Positions 40,553 through 48,749 of a DNA stretch of 64,000 nucleotides are shown here, in pieces. Where the stretch lies: positions 2,536,501 through 2,600,500 of the forward strand of contig NZ_JACHNH010000001.1 in assembly GCF_014205335.1 (NCBI RefSeq), given 5' to 3'. The notes under the pieces were generated by a model. That model saw only the letters and a program-made list of their open reading frames with translations. It did not search any database and had not been told where the DNA came from. The position numbers and the translations under genes were made by a program. Numbering within the stretch: the stretch's first letter is position 1; the number at the start of each line of letters is the position of its first letter. This stretch comes from Amorphoplanes digitatis (GTDB lineage Bacteria; Actinomycetota; Actinomycetes; Mycobacteriales; Micromonosporaceae).

Positions 40553-40990
40553 ATGACTCGGGATGTGGTGATCGACACGATCCAGCGGGGGATCATGGCT
40601 ATGGCCCGGCGCGCCCGCACCACCGCGGCCGACCTGCACCCCGCGCTGACCCTCGTCGACTTCAGCATGCTCGACCTGCTCGACGAGCGGGACGGGTGCC
40701 GGGCCGTCGACCTGGCCGCCTACTTCCAGCTGGACAAGTCGACGGTGAGCCGTCAGGTGGCGGGGCTGAGCCAGGCCGGGCTGATCCACGTCGCGCCGGG
40801 CGCGGGCGGGCGCGGCCAGCTGTGGCGGCTCACGAAGGCCGGGCGCGAGGCGCTCGCGGGCGCGCGCCGGCGCCGGCTCGAGGCCATGTCGGCCAGGTTC
40901 GCCGGCTGGTCCGACCGGGACGTCGCGCGGTTCGCCGATTACATCCGTCGATACAACGAAGGCGGCGACGACTTGTTCAAGACTTCTTGA
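40553..40990 (+). CDS. MarR-family transcriptional regulator
   Basis: 145 residues with a winged helix (RAVDLAAYFQLDKSTVSRQVAGLSQAGLI, then the wing APGAGGRGQLWRLT). Start ATG is immediately downstream of the perfect palindrome. MarR proteins usually repress themselves and a divergent transporter and are released by phenolic or other ligands. Here the divergent membrane protein is the likely target. The gene lies at the edge of the catabolic island, but its operator (GTTGTA) differs from the GGAAAC palindromes there, so it is probably not the island's regulator. Confidence 0.9.
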   Translation: MTRDVVIDTIQRGIMAMARRARTTAADLHPALTLVDFSMLDLLDERDGCRAVDLAAYFQLDKSTVSRQVAGLSQAGLIHVAPGAGGRGQLWRLTKAGREALAGARRRRLEAMSARFAGWSDRDVARFADYIRRYNEGGDDLFKTS

Positions 40991-41016
40991 CATGTTGCCA
41001 ATAAGGGCGCTCAATG

Positions 41017-41031
41017 GGAAACGCCGTTTCG
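41017..41031. promoter_or_regulatory. GGAAAC-N3-GTTTCC operator, site A
   Basis: GGAAAC-gcc-GTTTCg, 11 of 12 arm positions, centred 42 bp upstream of the hydrolase start (41066). First of the shared palindromes in the catabolic island. Confidence 0.65.
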
Positions 41032-41065
41032 GAGAGTGTTACAGCTGACCTAAGTGGAGGGTCCT

Positions 41066-42028
41066 GTGCGCCGAATCTTCGCCACCCTTGCCCTGTCCGT
41101 CTCCCTACTGGCCGTCGCCCCTTCGGGCGCGCAGGCCGCCGGCTGGACCGCGGTCCGCACCACGGTCGACGTACCGTGCGCGGCCTTCACCTACCACCCG
41201 GCCGCCGACTGGTACTTCCCGGCGACCGGCAGCCCCAGAGCGCTCGTCTACCTGCAACACGGCTTCTCCCGGTCGAACGGGAACATGCGCGACCTGGCCG
41301 AGCACTACGCGGCGGCCGGCTTCCTGGTGTTCGCGCCGACCCTGCCCTCGGCCGACATCTTCGGCTGCACGGTCAGCAACCTGGGCAACAACAACCCGTT
41401 CCTGAACAACGTCGCCGCCTGGCTCGGCACCGCGAGCAACCCGGCCGGCAACCTGGCCAGGAGCCACGCGGCCGCGGCGGCGAAGGCCGGCCGGGCGGGC
41501 CAGGCGCTGCCGGCCACCTACATCATCGCGGGGCACTCGGCGGGCGGCGAGTCGGCGACCTACGTCGCCAACCGGCTGCGCACCGCGTACCCGGCCGCGT
41601 TCGCGCGGCTGGCGCTCGTGCAGCTGCTGGACCCGGTGAAGTCGGTCTTCGGCAACAACGAGCCGGCGGCGCTGGCCGGGCTCGCCGGCACCGCGCTCCC
41701 GATCCTGGCGATCTCGTCGCCGCCGTACCTCGGCAACAGCAACGCGAACGGGACGGTCGCGCTCACCGGCGCGCTCGACCGGCCGTTCCTCGGCGTGCGG
41801 CTGGTGACCGGCTGCCACTGCGACGCCGAGGGCGCGAGCACCGACGGGCTGTGCACGCTCGTCGACGGCGTGCCGCAGGCCAAGAACATCACCGTGCTGC
41901 AAACCCTCGCCGTGGCCTGGGCGGCCGACGCGGCCGGCGGCACGACCACGGCGGCGTACTACCCGGGCGGCGCCTACTACCAGGGCCTGCTGACCACCGG
42001 CGTGGTCGAGACGCTCAGCGGCGACTGA
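41066..42028 (+). CDS. secreted alpha/beta hydrolase
   Basis: 320 residues starting GTG (VRRIFATLALSVSLLAV) with a signal peptide ending near GAQAA. The nucleophile elbow is AGHSAGGES and an oxyanion-type motif is YLQHGFS. Paired Cys residues (CHC, LC) suggest disulfides outside the cell. GGAGGG lies 5-9 bases before the GTG. It is preceded by a GGAAAC-N3-GTTTC palindrome, so it is probably induced with the catabolic genes and may release their substrate from an ester or amide outside the cell. That link is inference. Confidence 0.85.
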   Translation: MRRIFATLALSVSLLAVAPSGAQAAGWTAVRTTVDVPCAAFTYHPAADWYFPATGSPRALVYLQHGFSRSNGNMRDLAEHYAAAGFLVFAPTLPSADIFGCTVSNLGNNNPFLNNVAAWLGTASNPAGNLARSHAAAAAKAGRAGQALPATYIIAGHSAGGESATYVANRLRTAYPAAFARLALVQLLDPVKSVFGNNEPAALAGLAGTALPILAISSPPYLGNSNANGTVALTGALDRPFLGVRLVTGCHCDAEGASTDGLCTLVDGVPQAKNITVLQTLAVAWAADAAGGTTTAAYYPGGAYYQGLLTTGVVETLSGD

Positions 42029-42037
42029 CGCGGGGCC

Positions 42038-42065
42038 GCCCGCCCTTCACCGTTGAAGGGCGGGC
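42038..42065. terminator. terminator hairpin between convergent genes
   Basis: Perfect 12-bp arms GCCCGCCCTTCA (42038-42049) and complement (42054-42065), loop CCGT. It overlaps the last codons of the cysteine hydrolase gene and lies just after the alpha/beta hydrolase. Confidence 0.75.
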
Positions 42066-42673
42066 AGGGCCTCGTCCAGGCCGACGACGTCGGCGTACTT
42101 CGCGTTCAGGTCGAACAGGTTGTGCTCGTGCGGGCCGGCGTCGCGGTCGGCGCAGGCCTCCCGCACCACCATCGGGCGGAACCCGTGCTGTAGCGCGTCG
42201 AGCGCCGAGGCGCGCACGCACCCGCTCGTCGAGTATCCGCCGATGACCAGCGTGTCCACGCCGTGCGAGGCCAGCCAGGCGGCGAGCGAGGTGCCGGCGA
42301 ACGCGCTGGCGTAGTGCTTGACCACGACCAGCTCGCCGGGCAGGGGCGAGAGCGGCGGCGCGAACTCGCCGAGCGGGTTGCCGGCCGCGAAGACCTTGAG
42401 CGCGGGCACCTTGGCGGCGAACAGCGGCGCCTCGCCGCAGCTCTCGTCGGCGTAGTGGACCCGGGTCCAGACCACCGGGAGCGCGGCGGCGCGAGCCGCC
42501 TCGGCGAGCGCCTCCATGGCGCCGGCGGCGGCCTGGCCCGCGGACAGGTAGAGCGGCGAGCCGGGCGAGGTGTATGCCAGCGCGGCGTCGACGAGCAGCA
42601 CGGCCGGGTGCGTTCCCCACCCGAGCCGCCGGGCGAAGCCGGCCGCCGCGTAGTCGTCGTCGAGCGCGGACAT
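42047..42673 (-). CDS. isochorismatase-like cysteine hydrolase
   Basis: 208 residues. Catalytic triad candidates: Asp in VLLVDAALAY, Lys in VVVKHYASAF, Cys in GYSTSGCVRAS. The STSGCVRA form is typical of N-carbamoylsarcosine amidase and maleamate amidohydrolase relatives, so it probably hydrolyses an acyclic amide or carbamoyl group. ATG 42673 lies 2 bp after the stop of the CoA transferase gene (TGAGCATG), forming a two-gene operon. It fits a step after ring opening of a cyclic amide. The exact substrate is unknown. Confidence 0.85.
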   Translation of the reverse strand: MSALDDDYAAAGFARRLGWGTHPAVLLVDAALAYTSPGSPLYLSAGQAAAGAMEALAEAARAAALPVVWTRVHYADESCGEAPLFAAKVPALKVFAAGNPLGEFAPPLSPLPGELVVVKHYASAFAGTSLAAWLASHGVDTLVIGGYSTSGCVRASALDALQHGFRPMVVREACADRDAGPHEHNLFDLNAKYADVVGLDEALPALQR

Positions 42674-42675
42674 GC

Positions 42676-43869
42676 TCAGATCACTCCCGCCGAGTGCAGC
42701 CGCGCACGCTCCGCGGCGGGTAGGCCGAGCAGTTCGCCGTACACGTAGTCGTTGCTGGAGCCGAGCGACGGCCCGGCCCAGTTCACCGCGCCGGGCGTCT
42801 CGGAGAGACGCGGCGCGACGTTCTGCATCGGCACCGGGCCCAGCGTCGGGTGCTCGACCGTCACGACCGCCTCGCGGGCACGCACGTGCGGGTCGGCCAG
42901 GATGTCGGCGGCCGTGTAGATGCCGCCGGCGGGGACGCCGCCCTCGTGCAGCAGTTCGAGCAGCTTCGCCGCCGGCAGCCCGGAGGTCCACCGCGCGACC
43001 AGGTCGTCGAGCTCGGCCTGGTGCTCGCCGCGCGCGCCGTGCGTGGCGTAGCGGGGGTCGTCGGCCAGCGCGGGCCGGCCCATCAGCGTCGCGAGGCGGC
43101 GGAAGACGGTGTCCTGGTTGGCGGCGATGAGCACGTCGGAGCCGTCCGCGGTGGGGTATCCGTTGCTGGGCGCCACGTTCGGCAGGATCGCGCCGGTGCG
43201 CTCGCGGCGGTATCCGGCGACCGCCCACTCCGGGATCAGCGACTCCGTCATCGCCATGACGGCCTCGTAGATGGCGGAGTCGACGACCTGGCCGCGGCCG
43301 GTGCGCTCGCGCGCGTGCAGGGCGGCGAGGGTGCCGAAGGCCGCGTAGGTGGCGGCGAGGGAGTCGCCGATCGAGATGCCGCTGCGCGACGGCGGCCGGT
43401 CCGGCTCGCCGGTGACGTAGCGCAGCCCGCCCATGGCCTCGCCGATCGATCCGAAGCCGGCGCGCGGCGCGTAGGGACCGGTCTGGCCGTACCCGGTGAC
43501 CCGCACCAGGATGAGCCGGGGGTTGATCTCCGAAAGGGTCTCGTAGGACAGGCCCCACCGCTCCAGCGTGCCCGGGCGGAAGTTCTCCAGCAGCACGTCC
43601 GACTCGGCGACCAGGCGGCGCACGAGGTCCTGGCCCTCGCTCGTGCGCAGGTTGCAGGTCACCGACTTCTTGTTCCGCGCGACCACCGGCCACCACAACG
43701 ACTGGCCGTGCGGCTTCTCCCGGCCCCACTGGCGCATCGGGTCGCCCTTGCCGGGCTCCTCCAGCTTGATCACCTCGGCGCCGAAGTCGCCGAGCAGCTG
43801 TCCGCAGAACGGCCCGGCCAGCAGCGTTCCGGTTTCGATGACCCGGATGTCGGTCAGGGGAGCTGTCAC
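42676..43869 (-). CDS. CaiB/BaiF-family CoA transferase 1
   Basis: 397 residues, class III CoA transferase. Opening TDIRVIETGTLLAGPFCGQLL and GAEVIKLEEPGKGDPMR are family hallmarks. The catalytic Asp lies in GISIGDSLAATYAAFG. It moves CoA between carboxylic acids, activating the pathway acid. It is transcribed divergently from the HMG-CoA lyase gene across a GGAAAC-type palindrome at 43888. A second paralogue lies at 48750, so two different acids may be activated. Confidence 0.9.
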   Translation of the reverse strand: MTAPLTDIRVIETGTLLAGPFCGQLLGDFGAEVIKLEEPGKGDPMRQWGREKPHGQSLWWPVVARNKKSVTCNLRTSEGQDLVRRLVAESDVLLENFRPGTLERWGLSYETLSEINPRLILVRVTGYGQTGPYAPRAGFGSIGEAMGGLRYVTGEPDRPPSRSGISIGDSLAATYAAFGTLAALHARERTGRGQVVDSAIYEAVMAMTESLIPEWAVAGYRRERTGAILPNVAPSNGYPTADGSDVLIAANQDTVFRRLATLMGRPALADDPRYATHGARGEHQAELDDLVARWTSGLPAAKLLELLHEGGVPAGGIYTAADILADPHVRAREAVVTVEHPTLGPVPMQNVAPRLSETPGAVNWAGPSLGSSNDYVYGELLGLPAAERARLHSAGVI

Positions 43870-43887
43870 GCGGCTAGCCTAGCTAGC

Positions 43888-43902
43888 GGAAACAATGTTT
43901 CG
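43888..43902. promoter_or_regulatory. GGAAAC-N3-GTTTCC operator, site B
   Basis: GGAAAC-aat-GTTTCg in the 59-bp gap between the divergent CoA transferase (43869) and HMG-CoA lyase (43929) starts. Flanking CTAGC/GCTAG extends the symmetry. Confidence 0.7.
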
Positions 43903-43928
43903 CTAGTCGGAACAGAGGAGGGTGGCGG

Positions 43929-44819
43929 GTGGAAATCGTCGAGGTCGGCCCGCGCGACGGTCTACAGAATGAGAAGCGCGTCCTGCCCACCAGGACGAAG
44001 GTGGAGTACGCGCGCCGGGCGGTCGCGGCCGGGCTGCGCCGCCTGGAGGTGGCCGCCTTCGCCCGGCCCGACCGGATGCCGCAGCTCGCCGACGCCGAGG
44101 ACGTGCTGCGCGGTGTCCCGCGCGGCGCGGGTGTCCGCTACATCGCGCTGGTGCTCAACGGCCGCGGCCTCGACCGCATCCTCGCCCTGGACCCGGGCCA
44201 CCGCCCGGACGAGATCAACTTCGTGGTGGTGGCGACCGACGAGTTCGCCCGGCGCAACCAGGGCATGACCACGATGGCGTCGCTGGACGGCTTCCGGTCG
44301 GTTGCCGGGCGCGCCCGGGCGGCGGGACTCGGCGTCACGCTCACCGTCGCGGCCGCCTTCGGCTGCCCGTTCACGGGCGAGGTCCGGCCCGACCGGGTAC
44401 GGGAGATAGTCGCCGACGCGGGCGCGATGGACGAGCTGTGCCTGGCCGACACGATCGGCGTCGGCGTACCGGCGCAGGTGGGTGAGCTGGCGGCCGCCGT
44501 CCGGGAGGTCGTCGACGTCCCGCTGCGCGCCCACTTCCACAACACCCGCAACACCGGGTACGCCAACGCGATCGCCGCGGCGACCCTGGGCTTCGTGGCG
44601 CTCGACGCGAGCCTCGGCGGGATCGGCGGCTGCCCGTTCGCCCCGGCGGCGACCGGCAACATCGCCACCGAGGACCTCGCCTACCTGCTCAACCGCTCCG
44701 GCCTCGCGACCGGCGTCGCGGTGCCGCACGCCGCCGCGACGGGCGCGTGGATCGGCGCCGAGCTGGGCCTGGACACGCTGCCCGCCCAGCTCGGCCGGGC
44801 CGGCGACTTCCCGGGTTGA
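43929..44819 (+). CDS. hydroxymethylglutaryl-CoA lyase family protein
   Basis: 296 residues, HMGL-type TIM barrel. Motifs: VGPRDGLQNE at the N-terminus, LADTIGVG, LRAHFHNTRNTGYAN, and the catalytic Cys loop GGIGGCPFAPAATGNIATED. It cleaves a 3-hydroxy-3-methylglutaryl-CoA-like thioester to acetyl-CoA or an analogue plus a keto acid. GTG start at 43929. In this setting it is likely to cleave the CoA ester formed by the CaiB enzymes rather than serve leucine catabolism, because no isovaleryl-CoA pathway genes are present. Confidence 0.9.
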   Translation: MEIVEVGPRDGLQNEKRVLPTRTKVEYARRAVAAGLRRLEVAAFARPDRMPQLADAEDVLRGVPRGAGVRYIALVLNGRGLDRILALDPGHRPDEINFVVVATDEFARRNQGMTTMASLDGFRSVAGRARAAGLGVTLTVAAAFGCPFTGEVRPDRVREIVADAGAMDELCLADTIGVGVPAQVGELAAAVREVVDVPLRAHFHNTRNTGYANAIAAATLGFVALDASLGGIGGCPFAPAATGNIATEDLAYLLNRSGLATGVAVPHAAATGAWIGAELGLDTLPAQLGRAGDFPG

Positions 44820-44830
44820 GCAACCCTTGC

Positions 44831-44861
44831 GCCAGAATGGAAACGGTGTTTCCATTCTGGC
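44831..44861. promoter_or_regulatory. 31-bp perfect palindrome with GGAAAC-N3-GTTTCC core, site C
   Basis: 14-bp arms GCCAGAATGGAAAC (44831-44844) and exact complement (44848-44861) around GGT. The core at 44839-44853 is the strongest copy of the island's operator. It ends directly at the ATG of the acyl-CoA synthetase (44862), so binding would block initiation. Confidence 0.8.
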
Positions 44862-46343
44862 ATGTTGCGGTCCGGTGGCGCCGATCTCACGATCGCGGGT
44901 GGAGTGCGGGAATTCGGCCGGGCGACCCCGGCCGCGATCGCGGTGCGCGACGGCGACCGCGCGCTGACCTACGCGGCGCTCGACGAGCGCTCGTCGCGGC
45001 TGGCCGGCGCGCTGCTCGCGGCCGGCCTCGGCACCGGTGACCGGGTCGGGCTGCTCTGCGGCAACCGCCTCGAGTACCCGGAGATCGCCGCCGGCATCGC
45101 CAAGGCCGGCCTCGTGCTGGTCCCGGTCAACCCGCGGCTGACCGCGCCGGAGGTCGGCTTCATCCTGGGGCACTCGGGCGCCCGGCTGCTGATCGCGGAC
45201 GTCGCGCTGGCCGTACCCGAGGTGGCGGTCCGGGTCGTCGCCCTCGGCGACGAGTACGAGCGGTGGATCGCCGCGGCGCCGGCCCGCGACCCCCGGGTGC
45301 CGGTCGACGAGCGCGACCCGTTCTGCATCGCGTACACGGCCGGCACCACCGGAGACCCCAAGGGCGTGCTCATCTCGCACCGCTCCCGCTGCCTCACGTT
45401 CTACGCCACCGCCCTCGAATGGGGGCTCGGTCCCGGCCGCCGCACGATCGCGGTCGCGCCGATGTACCACGGCGCCGGCTTCGCGTTCGCCTACGCGGCC
45501 GTCCACTGTGGTGCGACGGTCAGCATGCTGCGCTCGTTCGACCCCGTCGCGCTGCTCGACCTGATCGACCGCGAGCGGGCACAGTCGGTCTTCCTGGTGC
45601 CCACGCACGCCCAGCTGATTCGCGAGGCGGTCGGCACCGTGCCCGCCCTGCCGTCGCTGGACACCCTCTACTTCAACGCGGCCGCCCTGCCCAAGGTGCT
45701 CAAGGAGTGGGTGTTCGAGGCGTTCCCCGGCGCCGGGGTGCACGAGCTGTACGGCTCGACCGAGGCGGGCGTGGTGACGAACCTGCGGCCGCCGGACGCC
45801 CGGCGCAAGGCCGGCACCGTCGGCCACCCCTGGTTCGCCACGCAGGTGCGCATCGTCGGCCCGGACGGCCGGCCCGTCGCGCCGGGTGAGCCGGGCGAGC
45901 TGTACAGCCGCTCGCCGTACCTGATGAACGGCTATCACGAGAACCCGGCGGCGACCGCGGCGTGCACGACCGAGGACGGCTTCCTCACCTCGGGCGACAT
46001 CGTCGTCGCCGACGAGGAGGGCTTCATCTCGATCGTCGACCGGGTGAAGGACGTGATCATCACGGGCGGGGTGAACGTCTATCCGCGCGACGTCGAGGAG
46101 GTGCTGCTCACCCACGACGCCGTGGCCGAGGCCGCCGTTGTCGGCGAGCCGGACGGCCGCTGGGGCGAGCGGGTGGTGGCCTACCTGGTCTGCCGGCGCG
46201 CGATCGAGGCGCCCGCGCTGGACGCGCACCTGCGGCAACGGCTGGCCGGCTACAAGGTGCCGAAGGAGTTCAAGGTCGTCGCGGCGCTGCCCCGCAACGC
46301 CGCCGGCAAGGTGTTGAAACGCGAGCTGAGGAGTACGCCGTGA
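44862..46343 (+). CDS. AMP-dependent acyl-CoA synthetase
   Basis: 493 residues, ANL superfamily. AMP motif YTAGTTGDPKGVLISH, then ELYGSTEAG, TSGDIVVADEEGF, VDRVKDVIITGGVNVYPRDVEE and the C-terminal lysine in NAAGKVLKREL. It forms an acyl-CoA from an organic acid. The ATG follows the perfect palindrome without an obvious ribosome site, suggesting a leaderless transcript; a GTG 14 codons later, with GGTGGA before it, is an alternative. The stop overlaps the bicupin gene (GTGA). It is the third potential acid-activating enzyme in the island. Confidence 0.9.
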   Translation: MLRSGGADLTIAGGVREFGRATPAAIAVRDGDRALTYAALDERSSRLAGALLAAGLGTGDRVGLLCGNRLEYPEIAAGIAKAGLVLVPVNPRLTAPEVGFILGHSGARLLIADVALAVPEVAVRVVALGDEYERWIAAAPARDPRVPVDERDPFCIAYTAGTTGDPKGVLISHRSRCLTFYATALEWGLGPGRRTIAVAPMYHGAGFAFAYAAVHCGATVSMLRSFDPVALLDLIDRERAQSVFLVPTHAQLIREAVGTVPALPSLDTLYFNAAALPKVLKEWVFEAFPGAGVHELYGSTEAGVVTNLRPPDARRKAGTVGHPWFATQVRIVGPDGRPVAPGEPGELYSRSPYLMNGYHENPAATAACTTEDGFLTSGDIVVADEEGFISIVDRVKDVIITGGVNVYPRDVEEVLLTHDAVAEAAVVGEPDGRWGERVVAYLVCRRAIEAPALDAHLRQRLAGYKVPKEFKVVAALPRNAAGKVLKRELRSTP

Positions 46344-47197
46344 GGGCACACGTGGAACTCATCCACGAGGACGACTACATCTTCCACGCCGGCGAGCTGC
46401 CGTACGGGGAGGGCGGGATCCTGGAGCGGCGGCTGTCGGTGGACGAGGAGGACGGCTCCTCCTCGCTCGCGCTGCACGCCACCGCCGACTGGGGTCGCGC
46501 CGCCGGCGTCCCGCACGCCGACACCGAGTTCTACGTGGTCTCGGGCTCGCTCACCTACGGCGGGCGGGAACTCGGCCCGGGCGGCTACCTCCAGGTGCCG
46601 CGCGGCGTGCCGATGGACTGGCTGAAGATCCACGAGGGCGCGCACGTGCTGCACTGGCGCGAGTACGGCGACTGCGGCTTCGACACGGCCGTCAACCTGG
46701 GCGAGGCGGCCCGCAAGGCGGACGCGGCCGGCGAGGTCACCGTCGTCGACGCCAACGCAGTGGAGTGGGTGGCCGCGCCGACCATCGGCCCGCTCACCCC
46801 GCTCTACATCAAGCTGCTGCACCGGGACCCGAAGACCGGCTTCTACACCCGGCTGATCCGGGCGCCGAAGGGCTGGAGCGACCACCGCCTCGCGCACCAC
46901 CCGTGCTACGAGGAGTTCTACACGCTCAGCGGCAGGATGGCGTACAACTTCGGCGACATCGACGAGGGGACCTACTGCTTCCGCCCGGCCGGGGTGAAGC
47001 ACGGGCACTTCGTCGCCGAGACCGAGATCGACTGGATCATCCGCTCGGACGGCGAGCTGATCAACTGGTACACCACCGACGAGTGGGTCAAGTGGGGCGG
47101 CACCGCCGAGAACTACGAGCACAGCCACGCCCCGGTCATCTCGACGTTGCCGGTGCGTTCCCGCTCCCGCGGCGAATGGTCCGGCGACGGCATGTGA
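46340..47197 (+). CDS. bicupin-fold protein (putative dioxygenase or isomerase)
   Basis: 285 residues with two cupin-like halves. The first has FYVVSGSLTYGGRELGPGG and VPRGVPMDWLKIHEG; the second has YEEFYTLSGRMAYNFGDI and YCFRPAGVKHGHF with likely metal-binding His and Glu. The layout resembles ring-cleaving dioxygenase-like or DUF4437-type cupins, but I cannot assign a reaction. GTG 46340 overlaps the synthetase TGA. A strong palindromic terminator follows. Confidence 0.75.
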   Translation: MRAHVELIHEDDYIFHAGELPYGEGGILERRLSVDEEDGSSSLALHATADWGRAAGVPHADTEFYVVSGSLTYGGRELGPGGYLQVPRGVPMDWLKIHEGAHVLHWREYGDCGFDTAVNLGEAARKADAAGEVTVVDANAVEWVAAPTIGPLTPLYIKLLHRDPKTGFYTRLIRAPKGWSDHRLAHHPCYEEFYTLSGRMAYNFGDIDEGTYCFRPAGVKHGHFVAETEIDWIIRSDGELINWYTTDEWVKWGGTAENYEHSHAPVISTLPVRSRSRGEWSGDGM

Positions 47198-47209
47198 CGG
47201 CCGCGACGA

Positions 47210-47233
47210 GGCCGGGGGCCGCGGCCCCCGGCC
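47210..47233. terminator. terminator palindrome between convergent genes
   Basis: A 24-bp perfect palindrome, GGCCGGGGGCCG and its complement, between the bicupin stop and the convergent amidohydrolase stop at 47236. Confidence 0.7.
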
Positions 47234-47235
47234 CT

Positions 47236-48672
47236 TCAGCGCGCCACGAACGCTCCGCGCGGGGTTCCGGTCACCACCCCGTTCGCGTACGCGAGCCGGC
47301 CGCGCAGCACCGTCGCGACGGGCCAGCCGCGGACCTTGTGCCCCTCGAACGGGCAGTGGTCCTGCCCCGAGAGCAGCAGCTCGGCCGTCACCTCCCGCTC
47401 CAGGTCAGGGTCGACAACGGTCAGGTCTGCGTCGTAGCCGACGAGCAGGTTGCCCTTGCGCCCCTCCAGGCCGTACGCGCGGGCCGGGTTGCCGGCGGCG
47501 AGCTCGGCGACCCGGGCGGGCGACAGGCCGCGCTTGTGCATCCCCTCGCTGATCAGGATGGGGTAGAGCAGCGCGGTGCCGCCGAAGCCGGGCAGGGCCG
47601 GCCAGAGCGCGTCGCCCTTGTTCTCCTCCAGGCAGCAGGCGTGGTCGGAGGCGACCCAGTCGATCGAGCCGTCGAGCACCCCGGCCCAGAGCGCCTCGGT
47701 GTCGGCCGCCGACCGGATCGGCGGGTTCACCTTGCCGCCCAGGCCGCCCCGGGCGTCGAGCTCCTCGTGGGTGAGGCAGAGGTGGTGCAGCGTCACCTCG
47801 AGGCGCATGTCGGTGCCGGGCATCGCGGCCCGGGCCTCCCGCGCCGCGGCCAGGGCCTCGCCGGAGGAGAGGTGCAGCAGGTTGACCGGGCAGCCGGTGG
47901 CCCGGGCCAGGGTGGTGGCCTCGCCGATCGCCACCCGCTCGGTCAGCGGTGGGCGCGCGTCCGAGTACGCCCGCAGCGTCTGCGGGTCGCCCGCCGCCCG
48001 CACACGATCGATGAAGAGCCGCATCAGCTCGGCCTGTTCGCAGTGCAGCGACAGGGAGATCCGCCGGTCGCCGGCGGTGGCGCCGGCCGCCGCGACCGCC
48101 TCCATGAGCTGGTAGAGGTGGCCCAGGTCGTACTCGTCGCTCATGGTGAACGCCTTGGCGTCGCGCGAGTCGGCGGCGAGGTTGAATCCCTTGTAGAACA
48201 TGTAGTACTTGAAGCTCGACACGCCGTGGCCGTCGACGAGGGCGGGCACCTCGCGCACCTGCGCGGTGTCCATCGGCGCGAGGTGGAAGCCGTAGTCGGT
48301 CCACGCGTTGCCGGCCACCGCGCCGAGCACCTCGGGCAGGATCTCGCCGTACGGGCCGGTCCTGTTGAGGTAGTGCTGGCCGGTGCGGAAGTAGGAGAGC
48401 ACCGTGGTGGCGCCGCCGACCAGCGACGAGCGGGTCTCCTGCGCCGCGTCGACCTCCAGCGGCCGGTAGATGCCGAGGTGGAAGTGGGCGTCGACGGCGC
48501 CGGGGAAGACCAGCCTGCCGGTGGCGTCGAGCACCTCGTCGCCCTCGGCGGCCGGGATCTCGTCGGCGATCGCGGCCACCTTCCCGTCCCGGGTGGCGAG
48601 GTCCGCGCGGACCGTGCCGAGGTAGGGCAGCACCAGCGTGCCGCCCCGGACCACAAGTTCGTAACGGCTCAT
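47236..48672 (-). CDS. cyclic amidohydrolase (dihydropyrimidinase/dihydroorotase/allantoinase-like)
   Basis: 478 residues, metal-dependent amidohydrolase barrel. Metal ligands: HxH in DAHFHLG, a probable carboxylated Lys in SSFKYYMFYKG, His in LHCEQAE and LLHLSSGE, Asp in WVASDHACC. The family opens cyclic amides such as hydantoins, dihydropyrimidines, dihydroorotate or allantoin; substrate loops do not let me choose. ATG 48672 (MSRYELVVRGG). It diverges from CoA transferase 2 over a region with a palindrome. With the cysteine hydrolase it suggests a cyclic amide or imide substrate for the island. Confidence 0.88.
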   Translation of the reverse strand: MSRYELVVRGGTLVLPYLGTVRADLATRDGKVAAIADEIPAAEGDEVLDATGRLVFPGAVDAHFHLGIYRPLEVDAAQETRSSLVGGATTVLSYFRTGQHYLNRTGPYGEILPEVLGAVAGNAWTDYGFHLAPMDTAQVREVPALVDGHGVSSFKYYMFYKGFNLAADSRDAKAFTMSDEYDLGHLYQLMEAVAAAGATAGDRRISLSLHCEQAELMRLFIDRVRAAGDPQTLRAYSDARPPLTERVAIGEATTLARATGCPVNLLHLSSGEALAAAREARAAMPGTDMRLEVTLHHLCLTHEELDARGGLGGKVNPPIRSAADTEALWAGVLDGSIDWVASDHACCLEENKGDALWPALPGFGGTALLYPILISEGMHKRGLSPARVAELAAGNPARAYGLEGRKGNLLVGYDADLTVVDPDLEREVTAELLLSGQDHCPFEGHKVRGWPVATVLRGRLAYANGVVTGTPRGAFVAR

Positions 48673-48704
48673 GCTCCGATGACCTCCCTCTGCGTTTCGC
48701 ACAC

Positions 48705-48719
48705 TGTAACGAGGTTTCC
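48705..48719. promoter_or_regulatory. GGAAAC-N3-GTTTCC operator, degenerate site D
   Basis: tGtAAC-gag-GTTTCC between the divergent amidohydrolase (48672) and CoA transferase 2 (48750) starts. The right arm is perfect; the left arm keeps 4 of 6 bases. Confidence 0.5.
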
Positions 48720-48749
48720 ATCACCGGAACAGAGCGGTTAGGGTGTGCC

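Noticed and set aside
40553..40990. MarR protein as master regulator of the catabolic island
   Set aside because: Its own operator (GTTGTA/TACAAC) is unlike the GGAAAC-N3-GTTTCC palindromes before the island's genes.
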